Below are positions 8,600 to 11,256 of a stretch of DNA of 11,256 bases, in pieces (position 1 is the first letter of the stretch; each line of letters begins with the position of its first letter). Position numbers and translations under genes: made by a program. The notes below the pieces were generated by a model. That model ran no database searches, had not been told where the DNA came from, and saw only the letters and a list, made by a program, of their open reading frames with translations. Source of the DNA: Hymenoscyphus infarciens (lineage: Eukaryota; Ascomycota; Leotiomycetes; Helotiales; Helotiaceae); contig LLCB01000719.1 in NCBI GenBank assembly GCA_001414345.1, forward strand, positions 1 through 11,256, written 5' to 3'.

Positions 8600-9030
8600 T
8601 AGTTTCTTTATTATTTTACTAATTCTAAGTAGTAATATTACTTCAAGTTAATTATAGAGATAAAAAGATAAGAAGAATAAAAAAGAATAATAAGAATAAG
8701 CTAGGAAAAGAGAAGAGTAGTATTTTCTTATAACTAACTACTATACTCTTTTAAGTACTTCGTATAACTTTTCTAGTATCTTCTAATCTCTTTTAGAAAA
8801 GGCTTCTAGCTAAAGTATAAATACTCTTTCTTTTTCTCTTCTTCTTCTACTATTATATTATTAAAATCGATCAAAGTATAGAAGATATAGAAAAGCGTAG
8901 TATCTTATATCTATAATCTTATAAAGTTCTCTTAAAGTATATAATAAATCTATTTATAATTAAAATTTTATAAGTAGTAGCTCTATTTATATATCTCTAT
9001 TCTATACTCTATTAAAGTCTAACTTTCTCT
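8600..9030. other. Unassigned AT-rich mutated DNA
   Basis: I see no gene, repeat pair or motif I can name. CA and TG are rare. It is probably a relic of an element too degraded to recognise by eye. Confidence 0.35.
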
Positions 9031-9450
9031 AGAAGTACTAAAAACGAATTTAAAAACTACGTAGCGTCTTTTAAAACCCTATTAAAATATATTATATATA
9101 GTAGTATTAGAGATAAAGTTTTAAAAATAGAGAAAGATATATATATATAAGTCTTAAGAATACTATTAAGTTTACGACTTATATATATCGATTCCTATAG
9201 TATTCTCTAAATAGTACTAGAGATAGTTACTACTCTACTACTACTTAACTACTACTTATCTAAACTCACTTCTATCTATTCTTCTATCTATTCTATCTAC
9301 TCTAAATCTATTTTAACTCTCTCTTAAACTCTTTTTTAAGTTCTTATTTATTCTAATTAAAAAACTAATAATAATCTAAAGTCTAATTATAATAAACTAA
9401 CTCTTTATCTCTTTCTAAAACTTTTTAAACTCTTCTTTCTATATTCTATC
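9031..9450 (+). pseudogene. Possible degraded coding stretch, unknown family
   Basis: In one plus-strand frame about 138 codons contain only a handful of stops although the DNA is extremely AT-rich. The first 39 codons are fully open and read as a mixed, amphipathic sequence (starting RSTKNEFKNYVASFKTLLKY). The stops are TAA, several of which could be mutated Arg or Gln codons. A Ser/Tyr/Leu-rich tail follows. I recognise no domain. It may be part of a second transposon lying between the gypsy relic and the inverted-repeat elements, or simply chance. Confidence 0.25.
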
Positions 9451-9500
9451 TAAGAACTTATTATTCTAAAAAAAAGAAAAAGAGAAAATAAAAAGTAATC

Positions 9501-9522
9501 TTAAAAAAAGAGAAAAACCTTA
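9501..9522 (+). repeat. 22-base flanking direct repeat, left copy
   Basis: TTA, an A run, GAGAAAAACC and TTA, repeated at 9960-9982 with one extra A. The two copies bracket the 437-bp inverted-repeat element exactly. Confidence 0.7.
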
Positions 9523-9959
9523 GAGCCTATTTAGCTCGTATAAATTATTTAAATATATATATAGATATCTAACGAGATACTATAAATAATAACCTCGTAA
9601 AAGTCGGTATATATTATTAATTATTTCTTATATATTAAGTAATCGTTTAGCTTATAGTATATATATTAGTATATAAAGTATAGAGCTATAGAGATAGTAG
9701 TATACTAGTACTAGGTAGTAGCGTAGATAGAAGTTATATATAAGCTTTTAAAGTTTTATATCTCTAGAGATCTAAATCTTTTTTTAGTAATATATATCTT
9801 ATTTATATATATATTAAGATATATAAGATTAAATAAGAGATTTATATTACTTTTAAATCTATATACTAAACACTAGTATATATATCGAATTAGTATATAT
9901 ATATATTCTTATTTTTTTTAGTAGTATATCTCCTAGATATATATAAGCTAAATAAGCTC
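9523..9959. mobile_element. 437-bp MITE with GAGCCT inverted ends (PIF/Harbinger-like?)
   Basis: The left end GAGCCTATTTAGCTCGTATA and the reverse complement of the right end GAGCTTATTTAGCTTATATA match over 20 bases, with transitions at three of the four differing sites. TTA lies directly on both sides (9520-9522 and 9960-9962). A three-base TTA/TWA target duplication with short inverted ends is the habit of PIF/Harbinger-type elements, so a non-autonomous member is likely; CACTA-type elements also make three-base duplications. No transposase is encoded. Confidence 0.6.
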
Positions 9960-9982
9960 TTAAAAAAAAGAGAAAAACCTTA
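9960..9982 (+). repeat. 23-base flanking direct repeat, right copy
   Basis: Matches 9501-9522 apart from one more A in the run. It is longer than any target duplication expected for this element type. Confidence 0.7.
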
Positions 9983-10671
9983 GAAAAAACTTTAAAGAAT
10001 TATTAATTTAAAATAAAAATCCTACTATCTATTATATCTTCTATTAAAGAAACAAATAAGCTAATATTTAACTACTAGTATAACTCGCGAGAGCTAGTAA
10101 GAAAGACTTAGCGTTAGTAAATAGAGAGTATTAAAGTATAAATACGCTTAGTTAATAAAGAGAAGAGATAAAAGAGAAGAATACTAAGAAATAAAAGAAA
10201 GAGCTTAATTTAGACTTAGTAGTAGAATATATATTATATTATAATATTTATTATCTTATTATATTATTTTAAGTCTTTCAAATAATCTAATTAAGCTAAT
10301 TACTACTATAAAACTAGCTTTCTAAAAATAACTACTAGTATATATCTTACTAATATATCTCTTTAAGTTACTAGTATAAATAATAAAAAAACCTTTAATC
10401 TAGTATATAATAGTTCGTCTAACTAAAAGCTAATAAAATACCTACTCTTACTCTTTCCTAAAGTTTAAAAATAAAGATAAAGTTCTATACTTTTAATAGT
10501 AAATTCTAACTACTAGTATTTATAATCTCAACGTCTTATTATAAGTCTTTTATACTAAAGAAGCTTTATATAATAACTTTTTAATATAATAAAGTAGAGT
10601 TTTAAAAAGAAAAAATAGAAGTTATATAATATCTATTTAGTACTAGAAGGCACTAGCGCTAAAAACCTGAT
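9983..10671. other. Unassigned mutated DNA between inverted-repeat ends
   Basis: If the left end at 9523 and the right end at 10924 belong to one 1.4-kb element, this would be its interior, possibly with a transposase relic. I could not read a transposase in it. The stretch has Lys/Arg-rich plus-strand words (about 10080-10200) with many stops, and a few retained CA, TG and CG sites near 10655-10670. Confidence 0.3.
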
Positions 10672-10730
10672 ATTTATTATATAATTTATATCGCGATAAT
10701 CTAATAAATATCGTATTACTATCTAAGTCT
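10672..10730 (+). repeat. About 60-bp direct repeat, mutated copy
   Basis: Aligns with 10944-11003 from ATTTATTATATAAT through the palindrome TATCGCGATA to AAGTCT. In the last 16 bases every difference from the other copy is a transition (C/T or G/A), and nearly all put the T or A in this copy. Confidence 0.7.
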
Positions 10731-10798
10731 AAAATTAGTATATATATTAGAGAAGTAGAAGTATCTCGTAATAATAGTAGTAGAGATTTAATAATATA

Positions 10799-10924
10799 GA
10801 TAAAGAAGTTAAAAGTATATACTAGCTAAATATTAGTATATATATATATTCTATTATCTTATTATTTTTAATACTCTAGTATATATATTATAAAAGAACT
10901 AATATATACGAGCTAAACAGGCTC
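10799..10924. mobile_element. Second right end of the GAGCCT inverted-repeat family
   Basis: The terminal CGAGCTAAACAGGCTC (10909-10924) is the reverse complement of GAGCCTGTTTAGCTCG and is followed by TTA (10925-10927). It matches the left end at 9523 better than the nearer right end does and keeps CA. The preceding 100 bases share ATTAGTATATATATATATTC with the stretch before 9959, so both are right ends of the same family. Its own left end is either 9523 (a 1.4-kb parent copy) or has been lost. Confidence 0.55.
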
Positions 10925-10943
10925 TTAGATAAGAATTTATAGA

Positions 10944-11003
10944 ATTTATTATATAATATATATCGCGATAATCAAATATAATATCGTATCGCCGCTCAAG
11001 TCT
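10944..11003 (+). repeat. About 60-bp direct repeat, less mutated copy at the domain edge
   Basis: Partner of 10672-10730. Its first half is AT-rich like the mutated block, while its last 20 bases (TATCGTATCGCCGCTCAAG) are unmutated. The edge of the mutated domain therefore falls inside or just beyond this repeat. Confidence 0.7.
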
Positions 11004-11256
11004 ACTTGAAGTGGGAAGGGAGAGACCAAGTTTACTAGTAGTAAGTAGTCTGTCTAGTGATACCTACTAAACGAAGAAAACGATTCGTTAGTTCCTGTAA
11101 TCTCTACTCCTCTACACCCCTATCGATGAACCCAAGCTTAATGTTACACCCACAAATTCGCTTGCTTTTCTTGCCAGCATCTCTGAAATGTTTCCTCGTA
11201 CAACTCAAAAATTACTCATATAAACCACCTCGTCCCCTCCCCCCTCCCAACACCCC
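11004..11256. other. Ordinary right flank, no gene seen
   Basis: Composition returns to normal, with frequent CA and TG and long C/T tracts at the end. No convincing open frame, splice pattern or RNA gene is visible in this short piece. Polypyrimidine runs such as CCCCTCCCCCCTCCC are common upstream of fungal genes, so a gene may start beyond the window, but that is inference. Confidence 0.45.

Larger units (their letters stand above)
7500..8600. other. Unassigned mutated DNA right of Gag
   Basis: No gene is supported. If the gypsy element were complete, its leader and 5' LTR should lie here, but no copy of the 577-bp unit is seen. A patch at about 7985-8135 keeps more CA, TG and CG than its surroundings (for example TTCAGAATAGCGTGC and CGTAAACGCCGACGG) and may mark a boundary between two different elements. 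It includes the inverted-repeat element at 7698-7838 and the hairpins at 8116-8137 and 8259-8366, listed separately. Confidence 0.4.

Noticed and set aside
10996..11009. TCAAGT-CT-ACTTGA inverted repeat as a terminator or attachment site
   Set aside because: The arms are six bases, too short to support a function in eukaryotic DNA. Probably chance.
1..11256. Mitochondrial or bacterial AT-rich DNA
   Set aside because: The AT-richness is explained by dinucleotide-specific loss of CA/TG over readable transposon genes, with normal-composition flanks. There are no tRNAs, no mitochondrial genes and no ribosome-binding-site-led open frames.

Overview
This window looks like a transposon graveyard from a filamentous ascomycete (Pezizomycotina-type) genome, heavily altered by repeat-induced point mutation (RIP) or a very similar C-to-T process. 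From about 1430 to 10990 the DNA is extremely AT-rich. CpA and TpG are almost absent (none at all in 3121-3720), TpA is abundant, and stop codons crowd every frame. The two ends (1 to about 1430, and about 11004-11256) have more ordinary composition and keep CA/TG. I found no intact protein-coding gene, rRNA or tRNA. The few open frames of 60-135 codons lie in the left flank and look like chance.

Layout. (1) 1-480 is GC-richer DNA with poly-C runs; 480-1430 is intermediate DNA carrying degenerate copies of a dispersed repeat, two of them with a short hairpin. (2) 1436-2589 is a perfectly collinear head-to-tail pair of 577-bp units that differ only by transitions. They are LTR-like, but no such unit is found at the other end of the element. 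(3) 2590 to about 7500 is a Ty3/gypsy-class LTR retrotransposon on the minus strand, destroyed by mutation but readable. Running along the minus strand (falling coordinates) there is a Gag CCHC-knuckle relic (6039-6089), a protease-like stretch (about 5520-5835), reverse transcriptase (about 4100-4925), RNase H (3687-4041) and integrase (about 2590-3450). Many catalytic or metal-binding codons are altered exactly as G-to-A or C-to-T changes predict. (4) About 7600-9500 is more mutated DNA that I cannot assign, with a small inverted-repeat element, hairpins and one stop-poor plus-strand stretch. (5) 9501-10927 holds short DNA-transposon-like ends: a terminal inverted repeat starting GAGCCTRTTTAGCTC, with TTA flanks, as in PIF/Harbinger-like elements. 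They form one compact 437-bp element plus a second right end. (6) Around 10940-11003 a sequence duplicated inside the mutated domain lies across its edge in a nearly unmutated form. After that the sequence is ordinary flanking DNA.

The parts do not work together as a pathway. They are a nested, inactivated repeat block, and the useful content is the fossil record of which elements were here and how the mutation process changed them. Domain assignments come from reading degenerate translations by eye against remembered family motifs, so edges are approximate.
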